In this document: positions 1 through 6,477 of the stretch, piece by piece | Layout of the letters: every line of letters starts with the position of its first letter | How positions within the stretch are numbered: the stretch's first letter is position 1 | Source: CAKVOD01 sp050872805 | GTDB taxonomy: Bacteria; Bacillota; Clostridia; Christensenellales; UBA1242 | NCBI GenBank assembly: GCA_050872805.1 | Contig: JBNMHN010000059.1 | Coordinates: 1-7,841, forward strand | DNA: 7,841 bases | Direction: 5' to 3' | Position numbers and translations under genes: made by a program | The notes under the pieces: model-generated | What the model was told of the DNA's origin: nothing | The model's input: only the letters and a program-made list of their open reading frames with translations | Databases searched by the model: none

Positions 1-8
1 GGGGGGGG
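1..8. repeat. G8 homopolymer at the window edge
   Basis: The window begins with eight consecutive G residues, which are in frame with the LRR protein and read as Gly-Gly before Ala-Ser-Ser. Such a run is out of keeping with the surrounding AT-rich sequence. It may be a true slippage-prone tract or an assembly or sequencing artefact at a contig end. Confidence 0.5.
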
Positions 9-2062
9 CATCTTCCGAGAGTAAAACAAGCCCTCAAAACACATCAAAAGAAGTTGTAAGTTGCAAGGGAAATAGAGTCGTCGAACAGTCCTACGCTGGT
101 GCAAAAGAATGCGAATTTACAGCACAAAACGACTCAATCAAAAGCGGCAAAAATTCAAGTTTTGCCGAAGAAAAACAAAGATATAAAAGTAAAACGAATG
201 TTCATTGCAAACAAACAAGCAAAAGAGCAAAATACAAAACAAAGTCAGTAAGCAAAGAGAAGCAAAACAAATTATTTGTTTTTTCGTTGTTCTTTTTCGC
301 GTTGATATTCTATGTGTCAATATTGTTCTTTTTTGTGTGTCCAATACGTGACAACACAACTCAACACAATCAAATGATAGTGACCGCATTGGAGGCAGAA
401 GGTTCTTGTGGAGAAAACGTAACATATTCATTTGACTCAACCACTGGCACGCTTACAATTTCAGGAACTGGCGCAATGACTGATTATAGTTTTAGTGGTT
501 CTCCATTTTATAATAACACAAATATTATAAGTATAGACATAAAAAGCGGTGTGACAAGCATCGGTGCTAATGCATTTTACAGTTGTTTTGCATTAAAGAG
601 TATCGCAATACCTAATAGTGTGATAAGCATTAACGAGTGTGCGTTTGAAGGATGTACTGGGTTGACGAGTATAGAAATACCTGCAAGCGTGACAAGCATT
701 GGTGGTGTGGTGTTTGGAGGATGTGATGCGTTGACGAGCATCAAAGTAGATTCGAATAATACAAAGTTTGATAGTAGAAACGGCTGCAATGCAATAATAG
801 AAACTAGTACAAATACATTGATTGTTGGATGTAAGAATACGACAATGCCAAATAGTGTGGTGAGCATTGGTGATTCTGCATTTAGCCTGTGTTATGGATT
901 GACGAGTATCGCAATACCAGATAGTGTGACAAGTATTGGTGATTCTGCATTTAGCAGTTGTTATGGATTGACGAGTATCGCAATACCAGATAGTGTGACA
1001 AGTATTGGTGATTCTGCATTTAGCAGTTGTTATGAATTGACGAGTATCGCAATACCAGATAGTGTGACAAGTATTGGTGATTCTGTATTTTATGAATGTG
1101 GAGGGTTGACAAGTGTGACAATAGGCTCAAGCGTGACAAGCATTGGTGATTCTGCATTTTATGGTTGTACCGGTTTGACAAGTATTGAAATACCAGATAG
1201 TGTGACAAGTATCGGGTCTTATATGCTTCAAAACTGTAGCAATTTGACGAGCGTGACAATAGGCTCAGGGGTATCAAGCATCGGCAATAGTGTAGTTGAT
1301 CGATGTAGTGCGTTGATTAGCATCAAAGTAGATTCGAATAATACAAAGTATGATAGTAGAAACGGCTGTAATGCAATAATAGAAACTAATACAAATACAT
1401 TAATTGTTGGATGTAAGAATACAATAGTCTCAGATGGTGTAACAAGCATCGGCACTGCTGCATTTTTTAATTGCAGCGGATTGACTAGCATCATAATTCC
1501 CGACAGTGTAACAAGTATCGGCGATTATGCATTTTTGGGTTGTAATAATTTGACAATTATTTGGTTGGGTGACGCTACAAAAACGCCATATACCTATGCA
1601 AAAAGTAATAGTATTAATTGCGCGACGGCGTGGAAAGAGGACGATTCGACAACGCACACACGTACATTTTATGGATTTAAAACCAATAAAAATGCAACTG
1701 CAGTAACTCAAACAGAAAACCACAATTTTGGGACTGGCAACATTTGTAGCGATTGTGGTGCAACATGTCTATTAATAACGATAAATGTCACAACAAAAGT
1801 GTCGAGGGATTTTATCATATATGTTTTAGACGAAAATAACCAACCAACAAGACAATTTGTTGCAACAAACGGGATTCCAATTGAATTTACAGTTGCGATG
1901 TCATCTACATTCACGGTGCAAGTGTATGAGACATTATATATGTCTGCGAAAATTGACGGCGAAAAGTTGTTGAAAAAGACATATTCAAACGTGTCCGCAA
2001 ATACAGCAATCCAAATTGATATTAGTGGTGTAATGAATGTCAATAATTGGGTAATGATATAA
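2..2062 (+). CDS. BspA-like leucine-rich repeat surface protein, membrane-anchored, 5' end missing
   Basis: The frame is open from base 2 to the TAA at 2060-2062, giving 686 visible residues. No ATG, GTG or TTG occurs in frame before TTG 287, and that codon lies inside the hydrophobic segment with no Shine-Dalgarno sequence, so the true start is probably upstream of the window. Visible order: a Lys/Ser-rich hydrophilic stretch (1-90); one transmembrane helix (about 91-113, rich in Phe and Leu); a cap with the GTLTISGTGAM motif (about 134-160); an LRR_5/BspA array (about 175-539) with units like SVTSIGDSAF plus LTSIAIPD; a short CxxC module (H574, C582, C585, C589); and an uncharacterised C-terminal domain of about 95 residues. 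The Lys-rich N-terminus suggests it is cytoplasmic and the LRRs extracellular. No LPXTG motif is seen. BspA-family proteins often act in adhesion, but ligand and role here are unknown. It is more AT-rich than the genes downstream. Confidence 0.85.
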   Translation, partial: GGASSESKTSPQNTSKEVVSCKGNRVVEQSYAGAKECEFTAQNDSIKSGKNSSFAEEKQRYKSKTNVHCKQTSKRAKYKTKSVSKEKQNKLFVFSLFFFALIFYVSILFFFVCPIRDNTTQHNQMIVTALEAEGSCGENVTYSFDSTTGTLTISGTGAMTDYSFSGSPFYNNTNIISIDIKSGVTSIGANAFYSCFALKSIAIPNSVISINECAFEGCTGLTSIEIPASVTSIGGVVFGGCDALTSIKVDSNNTKFDSRNGCNAIIETSTNTLIVGCKNTTMPNSVVSIGDSAFSLCYGLTSIAIPDSVTSIGDSAFSSCYGLTSIAIPDSVTSIGDSAFSSCYELTSIAIPDSVTSIGDSVFYECGGLTSVTIGSSVTSIGDSAFYGCTGLTSIEIPDSVTSIGSYMLQNCSNLTSVTIGSGVSSIGNSVVDRCSALISIKVDSNNTKYDSRNGCNAIIETNTNTLIVGCKNTIVSDGVTSIGTAAFFNCSGLTSIIIPDSVTSIGDYAFLGCNNLTIIWLGDATKTPYTYAKSNSINCATAWKEDDSTTHTRTFYGFKTNKNATAVTQTENHNFGTGNICSDCGATCLLITINVTTKVSRDFIIYVLDENNQPTRQFVATNGIPIEFTVAMSSTFTVQVYETLYMSAKIDGEKLLKKTYSNVSANTAIQIDISGVMNVNNWVMI
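524..1618 (+). repeat. LRR tandem array, 69-bp period with two 168-bp units
   Basis: Units start at 524, 593, 662, 731, 899, 968, 1037, 1106, 1175, 1244, 1313, 1481 and 1550. Nearly all begin with TTGAC or a close variant. The spacing is 69 bp (23 codons, the LRR_5 length), except after 731 and 1313 where it is 168 bp. Each of those two units carries an extra 99 bp (33 codons) reading through SIKVDSNNT, DSRNGCNAIIET and NTLIVGCKNT, an insertion known in this family. The array encodes the solenoid of the surface protein. Confidence 0.9.
899..1105 (+). repeat. Near-identical 69-bp tandem DNA repeats
   Basis: The units at 899-967 and 968-1036 differ at one base (966 against 1035). The unit at 1037-1105 matches both over about its first 50 bases apart from one C-to-T change, then diverges. 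Nucleotide-level identity, including silent positions, points to recent tandem duplication rather than conserved protein structure alone. Confidence 0.9.
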
Positions 2063-2068
2063 CAAAAG

Positions 2069-2095
2069 AGACATAGCAAGGGCTATGTCTTTTTG
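2069..2095 (+). terminator. Intrinsic terminator of the LRR protein gene
   Basis: A perfect 9-bp stem AGACATAGC (2069-2077) with GCTATGTCT (2082-2090) and loop AAGG is followed by a T run (2090-2094), with more T-rich sequence from 2098. It starts 7 nt after the stop codon. The A-rich bases just before the stem could also pair with the T run, so some termination on the opposite strand is possible. Confidence 0.9.
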
Positions 2096-2121
2096 CATTT
2101 TTTTTGATTTATAAAAAACGC

Positions 2122-2150
2122 TTGCAATTTTTTTGACTTTGTTGTATAAT
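2122..2150 (+). promoter_or_regulatory. Candidate sigma-A promoter (distal)
   Basis: The -10 hexamer TATAAT (2145-2150) is perfect. The -35 TTGCAA (2122-2127) lies at a 17-bp spacing. A better-looking TTGACT (2133-2138) is only 6 bp from the -10 and cannot serve as its -35. The start would be near 2157, giving a long leader to the membrane protein gene or a separate short transcript. Confidence 0.5.
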
Positions 2151-2278
2151 ACTATCGTCGCAATAAAACTTGCAAAGGTACTGTGTGCGCATTTTGCGCA
2201 AATTGAATTGAAAAGTTTAATAATTTTGCAATCAGGTTTGAACTATTGACAGACATTAAAAGTCGTTTTTGTTTTCAT

Positions 2279-2306
2279 TTGTCAATTTTTGTTCCAACAC
2301 TATACT
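2279..2306 (+). promoter_or_regulatory. Candidate sigma-A promoter (proximal) for the membrane protein gene
   Basis: A -35 TTGTCA (2279-2284) and a -10 TATACT (2301-2306) are separated by 16 bp, each matching the consensus at five of six positions. Transcription would start near 2313, leaving a leader of about 58 nt before ATG 2371. That fits the start chosen for the downstream gene and is incompatible with a start at 2269. Confidence 0.5.
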
Positions 2307-2357
2307 ACCTTTGTACTTATTGTGTATGTTTAAAAAACGCTTGGTATGTTGTTCATC

Positions 2358-2363
2358 GGGAGG
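2358..2363 (+). promoter_or_regulatory. Ribosome binding site that sets the membrane protein start
   Basis: GGGAGG lies 7 nt before ATG 2371. The same frame is open back to TTG 2269, but that codon has no Shine-Dalgarno sequence, so ATG 2371 is the start. Confidence 0.85.
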
Positions 2364-2370
2364 ACATAAA

Positions 2371-3315
2371 ATGGTATTGCGCAATTCACTTAAAGTATTG
2401 TCCACAAATTTTTCGCTAGTTTGGAAGAATATGGCATATATGCTGGTCGTGTTAGCGATATTTGGGGGCGCGGTCGTTTGGATTGGATATGACATTGTCA
2501 AAACGCTCTCCGACGGCGGTTTCTTTGCTGCTTTCAGCGATTTTTGGAGCAAACTGTACTCGTATAATACTACGGAAGTCGGGCAAAAACTTGTCGACTT
2601 AGCAGGCAGTGCCATTGACATAATCGGGCAAAACCTCAGCGCGCTCACGCCTAACATTATCGGTGTTTGCATCGGCTTGTTTGTTATGGCTGTTATTTTT
2701 AATGCTGCAACCCTCGCTAACTGTGAAGTCTTGCGTGGCGCAATGTCAAGCTTGACGCGCGTCGGCTTTTGCGGCGCTTACATTCGCTACTTTGGTCGCG
2801 CACTGTTGCAAGGATTGATTCAAACATTAATAAAATTGCCATTCTGGGCGATAATAGGTGTCAGCGGATACTTTGTATTAAATTTGATGTCGACAGGCGA
2901 AATTTGGGGCATTCTCGCACCAATGTTGTTTGTCTTAATCTCAATGTTTGTGCTTTCGCTTGAGTCAGCACTTTTGTCGTGCTTTGTGCCGCACCTAGAG
3001 CTTCATAGCGACAGCGTCAGCAAGAGTCTCACCAAAGGTGTCAAAGTCGTCAGCCATAGGTTTTGGAGAACACTTTCAAACATTATCGTGTTTATAGTTT
3101 TTGCGTTTGTCGCAAACTTTGTCTGTGCACGCTATACATTCGGCGCGTCGCTACTGTTCACATTGCCGCTAACAGTCGTATTTATCAATGTAATATTTAT
3201 GGTCAACTACTACGAGTCACAAGGAATGCGCTACTATCTTGACCCAAGCAATATTATGAGCCCGCGCAAATTTGCCGAACACGACCGCGCAAAACAATCG
3301 AAATTTGTTATATAA
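2371..3315 (+). CDS. Six-helix integral membrane protein of unknown family
   Basis: A 314-residue protein starts at ATG 2371 and ends with TAA at 3313-3315. Hydrophobic segments at about residues 20-40, 95-117, 145-172, 180-206, 235-253 and 257-280 suggest six membrane spans. A hydrophilic loop of about 50 residues (42-92) follows the first span. The basic tail (about 281-314) contains MSPRK and is probably cytoplasmic, which implies that both termini are inside. No signal peptide, catalytic motif or nucleotide-binding motif is visible, and I do not recognise the family. It lies 91 bp upstream of rnj with no convincing terminator between, so it may be co-transcribed with the RNA-metabolism genes. 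That placement alone does not give a function. It is real coding sequence because of its ribosome binding site, length and membrane pattern. Confidence 0.85.
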   Translation: MVLRNSLKVLSTNFSLVWKNMAYMLVVLAIFGGAVVWIGYDIVKTLSDGGFFAAFSDFWSKLYSYNTTEVGQKLVDLAGSAIDIIGQNLSALTPNIIGVCIGLFVMAVIFNAATLANCEVLRGAMSSLTRVGFCGAYIRYFGRALLQGLIQTLIKLPFWAIIGVSGYFVLNLMSTGEIWGILAPMLFVLISMFVLSLESALLSCFVPHLELHSDSVSKSLTKGVKVVSHRFWRTLSNIIVFIVFAFVANFVCARYTFGASLLFTLPLTVVFINVIFMVNYYESQGMRYYLDPSNIMSPRKFAEHDRAKQSKFVI

Positions 3316-3387
3316 TTGCTTGTAGAACGCTGTAGAAAGTGGGCTAACTTTTTAAGTAATCAAAATCAAATAAATGAAATCAAAATA

Positions 3388-3393
3388 AAGGAG
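3388..3393 (+). promoter_or_regulatory. Ribosome binding site of rnj, long spacing
   Basis: AAGGAG is followed by 13 nt before ATG 3407, longer than the usual 5-9 nt. No ATG, GTG or TTG lies nearer in frame, so the start stands, but translation efficiency may be reduced. Confidence 0.7.
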
Positions 3394-3406
3394 AATATTA
3401 TCAAAA

Positions 3407-5791
3407 ATGGAAGAATTTGAAGAACCGACACTAAGTTATGAGGAAATACTTTCCGAAATAAACGGGCGTCGTAGAGAAGAAAAAAAGAATACAATAAGTA
3501 AAGAAAGAACAAACAGGGAAAGTTTCAGTGAAAATAACTCAGACTTCCCACAAAGACGCAACACAACAGTTGCAAATAAAAGAGAAAACAACGCGCGTCA
3601 AAACAACTTTGGCGCACGAAAAATAGAAAACCGCAACGCGCAAAACAAAGCGGTTGTCGAAGCGCAAGAGGGCGAGAACGCGCCAAGCACACAAAATGTT
3701 CAAAAAAGGAACTTTAGAAAAAACAACAACAGTTTTCCGCCACGTAGAGAAAAAGTTGCGGAAGAAAGAGGTACTCAAGAAAGAACATCAAAAAGACCTT
3801 TGCCCCACAAAAATACAAACCGTAGAACACCTAAAGCGGACGTCAATGTAGACAGCGAAAGTGTAAAAGAACAACCGCAAAGAAACACGCGCAGAAGTAG
3901 AATTGCGAAAGAAGTGGCAAAAACAATCAAGCGCGAAAATCTAAAAACAAGCGCAAAAGCCCCAAAAAATATGCCAATCGAAACAGCGAACGGTTCAAAA
4001 ATTAAATTTTTTGACACTGCTGACACAAAGCAACAACTAGCATCACGCGGCGGACGTCGCGGCGCAAGCAAAAGAATGAACTTGCAAGCGAAAGAAGAAG
4101 AGGAAATCAATCCAGAATTTTTGGTCGAGCGCGACCCAAATAACTTGAAAGTTATGTTTTTGGGCGGCGTCGGCGAAATCGGTAAAAATATGACCGTCCT
4201 TGAATATGGCGACGACATCATCGTTGTCGACGCAGGCTTGAGCTTTCCAACCGAAGATATGCCGGGCATCGATATTGTCGTTCCAGACATCACATACCTT
4301 GTAGAAAACAAGGACAAAGTTCGCGGCTTTGTTATCACGCACGGACACGAAGACCACATCGGTGGCTTACCATATACTCTAAACGAAATCCACGCGCCAG
4401 TCTATGGCAGCAAACTCACAAACGCGTTTATTCAAAACAAATTGCGCGAACACCCACGTGTCAAAGCAAAGTTTGTCGAAGTTCAACCGCGCGAAACAGT
4501 TCAACTCGGCTGCTTTAATGTCGAATTTTTGCACGTCAACCACAGTATCGTCGGCGCATATGCCGTCTCAATCACAACGCCCGTCGGCGTAGTTTTCCAC
4601 ACAGGTGACTTCAAAATTGACCTCACCCCAGTCGACGGACAAATTGCGGACACGCAAAGAATGAAAGAAATCGGGGATAAAGGCGTCCTGCTATTGTTGT
4701 GTGAAAGCACAAACGTCGAAAAAGCAGGGCATTCAATGAGCGAAAGCCGCGTCGGCGAAAGCCTCGATATGATTTTCGGCGAAAACGTCGGAAAGCGCAT
4801 TTTTGTCGCAACATTTGCAAGCAACGTCCACAGAATCCAACAAATTTGCAACACAGCGGACAAGTATGGCCGCAAAGTAGCGTTCAGCGGCCGCAGTATG
4901 ATAAAGAATATGGAAGTCGCTTCCCGCCTCAACGAGTTGCACTTCAATATGGACAACGTCATTGACATCGACCGCATCGAAAACTTCCCAGACGGCGAAC
5001 TTTGCATTATCACAACAGGTAGTCAAGGCGAACCTATGAGCGGACTTTCTAGAATTGCAAGCGGTGACTTTAATAAGGTTGTCGTTTCAGAAAACGACTG
5101 CTTCATTTTGAGTAGTTCGCCAATTCCGGGCAATGAAAAGGCAGTCAACAACACAATCAACGCACTCTTCAAGCGCGGCGCGGACGTCATCTACGAATAC
5201 CTAATGCCGCTCCACGTCTCAGGGCACGGCTACTATGACGAAATCAAAGAAGTTCACGACCTCTTGCGTCCAAAATACTTTGTGCCAATCCACGGCGAAT
5301 ATAAGCACTTAAAACACCACAAAGATTTGGCGCTCAAGTGCGGAATGTACGAAAGTGACATCAAAATCTGTGAAATCGGCGACTGCATTGAAGTCAACCA
5401 AAACGTGTTCAAAGACAGCGGGAAAGTTCCATCAGGTTCAAGACTCATCGACGGACTTGGCTTTGGTGAAATTGATAGTTCAGTTCTCAAAGATAGAATT
5501 GCGCTTAGTGAAGAAGGTTTGTGCGTAACAGTCGTTGCAATCGACCGCAAAAAGGGTATCATAAAAAATGGACCCGAAATTATCACGCGCGGACTTGTCT
5601 ATGCTAGCGAAGCCTCTAGCCTTGTTGAAGAAGCGCGCCAGTTTGTCCGCGAAACACTTTTGCAAAGTGATTTGAAAAATTGCGACATCACAACTTTGAA
5701 GATTACTGTGCGCAAAGCATTGTCATCATTCTTCAACCGCAAAACACGCAGAAACCCAACTGTTTTGACAATCATTTTGGATATAAAATAG
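3407..5791 (+). CDS. rnj: Ribonuclease J with a long Arg/Asn-rich N-terminal extension
   Basis: A 794-residue metallo-beta-lactamase/beta-CASP nuclease with 5'-3' exo- and endonuclease activity in mRNA decay and rRNA maturation (family knowledge). The core starts near residue 247 (LKVMFLGGVGEIGKN). Zn-ligand motifs are H312-G-H314-E-D316-H317, H379 in NHS, D401 in HTGD and H607 in SGHG; PIHGEY includes H629. SQGEP and the RNase J C-terminal domain (from GKVPSGS to the end) are intact. The core is about 550 residues, like B. subtilis RNase J1 (555), so the enzyme is complete and probably active. Residues 1-246 have no homologue I recognise: an acidic start (MEEFEEP), then low-complexity sequence with about 30 Arg and a similar number of Asn, repeated RR pairs and an RGGRRG motif, probably disordered and RNA-binding (inference). 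It is followed 8 nt later by trmR. Confidence 0.95.
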   Translation: MEEFEEPTLSYEEILSEINGRRREEKKNTISKERTNRESFSENNSDFPQRRNTTVANKRENNARQNNFGARKIENRNAQNKAVVEAQEGENAPSTQNVQKRNFRKNNNSFPPRREKVAEERGTQERTSKRPLPHKNTNRRTPKADVNVDSESVKEQPQRNTRRSRIAKEVAKTIKRENLKTSAKAPKNMPIETANGSKIKFFDTADTKQQLASRGGRRGASKRMNLQAKEEEEINPEFLVERDPNNLKVMFLGGVGEIGKNMTVLEYGDDIIVVDAGLSFPTEDMPGIDIVVPDITYLVENKDKVRGFVITHGHEDHIGGLPYTLNEIHAPVYGSKLTNAFIQNKLREHPRVKAKFVEVQPRETVQLGCFNVEFLHVNHSIVGAYAVSITTPVGVVFHTGDFKIDLTPVDGQIADTQRMKEIGDKGVLLLLCESTNVEKAGHSMSESRVGESLDMIFGENVGKRIFVATFASNVHRIQQICNTADKYGRKVAFSGRSMIKNMEVASRLNELHFNMDNVIDIDRIENFPDGELCIITTGSQGEPMSGLSRIASGDFNKVVVSENDCFILSSSPIPGNEKAVNNTINALFKRGADVIYEYLMPLHVSGHGYYDEIKEVHDLLRPKYFVPIHGEYKHLKHHKDLALKCGMYESDIKICEIGDCIEVNQNVFKDSGKVPSGSRLIDGLGFGEIDSSVLKDRIALSEEGLCVTVVAIDRKKGIIKNGPEIITRGLVYASEASSLVEEARQFVRETLLQSDLKNCDITTLKITVRKALSSFFNRKTRRNPTVLTIILDIK

Positions 5792-5799
5792 GTTAGAAT

Positions 5800-6477
5800 A
5801 TGAACAAAACGGAAGAATTTGTCAAAGAAAAGGCGCTAATGCAAAAATTTGGCGATAAGACAATGGAAACATATGCCAAAGAAAACTATGTTCCAATCAT
5901 CCGCCCAGCGTCTGCAAACTTTTTGCGCACACTTGTCGCAATCAAGCAACCAAAGAAGATTCTTGAAATCGGCACCGCAATCGGCTATAGCGGAAAACTT
6001 ATGCTCGACGCCTGTGCTGCCGCAAAACTCACAACGCTTGAAATTGACTTTGAACGTTATGAACTTGCGCAAAAGAATTTGAAAAAGTATAAAGATAGAG
6101 TGGATTTCAAACTTTGCGACGCAGGTGACTATTTGTTGAATTGCGAAGAAAAGTTTGACCTAATCTTCCTCGACGGCGCAAAAGCGCAGTACCTTTCGTA
6201 CTATCCAAGTTTGATGACCGTGCTAAACGACGGCGGTGTCCTCGTCGCGGACAACATCTTGCAAGAGGGGATGACCACAGGCGAAACGGAAGTCAAGCAC
6301 AAACTAGAAAGCACCGTCGACCGTATGAACGCATTTTTGGACAAACTTTGCAAAAACAAAGAACTTATGACAACCATTGTTCCGCTTGAGGACGGACTTT
6401 GCGTTTGCTATAAATGTAAAAAATCAAAAGGAGAAACTGATGAAGAAATTGGAATTGCTATCGCCCGCAGGCAGTAG
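5800..6477 (+). CDS. trmR: Class I SAM-dependent O-methyltransferase, likely tRNA 5-hydroxyuridine methyltransferase TrmR
   Basis: A 225-residue Methyltransf_3/YrrM-type enzyme. In B. subtilis TrmR (YrrM) methylates ho5U34 to mo5U34 in tRNA using SAM. Visible motifs are the SAM-binding loop EIGTAIGYS (56-64), acidic E81 after the second strand, DGAK (125-128) and DN (151-152). D125, D151 and N152 match the usual metal ligands of this fold. The segment KQPKKILEIGTAIGYS (49-64) closely resembles B. subtilis YrrM as I recall it. The start ATG 5800 is 8 nt after the rnj stop with only a weak Shine-Dalgarno sequence, suggesting coupling to rnj translation. Its partner trhP overlaps its end. The tail after about residue 209 runs into the trhP start region and looks like an added extension. 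A small-molecule O-methyltransferase is the alternative, but the neighbour argues for TrmR. Confidence 0.88.
   Translation: MNKTEEFVKEKALMQKFGDKTMETYAKENYVPIIRPASANFLRTLVAIKQPKKILEIGTAIGYSGKLMLDACAAAKLTTLEIDFERYELAQKNLKKYKDRVDFKLCDAGDYLLNCEEKFDLIFLDGAKAQYLSYYPSLMTVLNDGGVLVADNILQEGMTTGETEVKHKLESTVDRMNAFLDKLCKNKELMTTIVPLEDGLCVCYKCKKSKGETDEEIGIAIARRQ
6428..6433 (+). promoter_or_regulatory. Ribosome binding site inside trmR that sets the trhP start
   Basis: AAGGAG (within AAAAGGAG) lies 6 nt before ATG 6440. It selects that codon over the longer open frame back to 6377, whose extra 21 residues do not resemble the U32 family N-terminus. It is buried in the trmR coding sequence, so translation of the two genes is likely linked. 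Confidence 0.9.

Larger units (their letters stand above)
2096..2370. other. AT-rich intergenic region with tandem promoter candidates
   Basis: This stretch between the LRR gene terminator and the membrane protein start has no credible gene. It holds two promoter-like sequences (2122-2150 and 2279-2306), a short inverted repeat TGCGCA-TTT-TGCGCA (2186-2200), a 13-bp direct repeat TAAAAAACGCTTG (2112-2124 and 2331-2343), and a possible 7-bp stem ATTGACA/TGTCAAT (2245-2251 and 2280-2286) followed by T residues. If the first promoter is used, the leader would be about 210 nt. I do not recognise a riboswitch. Confidence 0.5.

Noticed and set aside
374..376. ATG 374 as the start of the LRR protein
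   Set aside because: It would remove the membrane helix and leave a surface protein with no export signal, and no ribosome binding site precedes it.
138..440. Minus-strand open frame of 100 codons opposite the start of the LRR gene
   Set aside because: Its hydrophobic stretch mirrors the A/T-rich bases around the membrane helix on the + strand. There is no ribosome binding site or known domain.
524..1618. CRISPR-like array because of regular repeat spacing
   Set aside because: The repeats are contiguous 69-bp coding units in one open frame that translate as LRR_5 repeats, with no unique spacers between short repeats.
2133..2150. TTGACT as the -35 paired with TATAAT at 2145
   Set aside because: The spacing is 6 bp, far too short; TTGCAA at 2122 with a 17-bp spacing is the better partner.
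2173..2313. Long-range inverted repeat CAAAGGTA (2173-2180) and TACCTTTG (2306-2313)
   Set aside because: Eight base pairs over more than 120 nt of AT-rich sequence is within chance expectation and has no supporting structure.
2269..2370. 34-residue N-terminal extension of the membrane protein from TTG 2269
   Set aside because: No Shine-Dalgarno sequence precedes it, it overlaps a promoter-like site, and a strong GGGAGG ribosome binding site directly serves ATG 2371.
3336..3352. Terminator-like hairpin AAAGT/ACTTT between the membrane protein gene and rnj
   Set aside because: The stem is only 5-6 A/T-rich pairs and the T run mostly belongs to the stem, so it is too weak to call.
3775..4359. 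Minus-strand open frame of 194 codons opposite rnj
   Set aside because: It overlaps the confidently identified rnj reading frame and shows no domain; it is most simply a by-product of rnj codon composition.
6377..6439. 21-residue N-terminal extension of the U32 protein from 6377
   Set aside because: It lies fully inside trmR, has no ribosome binding site, and the family N-terminus (KKLELLSPAG) begins at ATG 6440, which has AAGGAG at 6-nt spacing.
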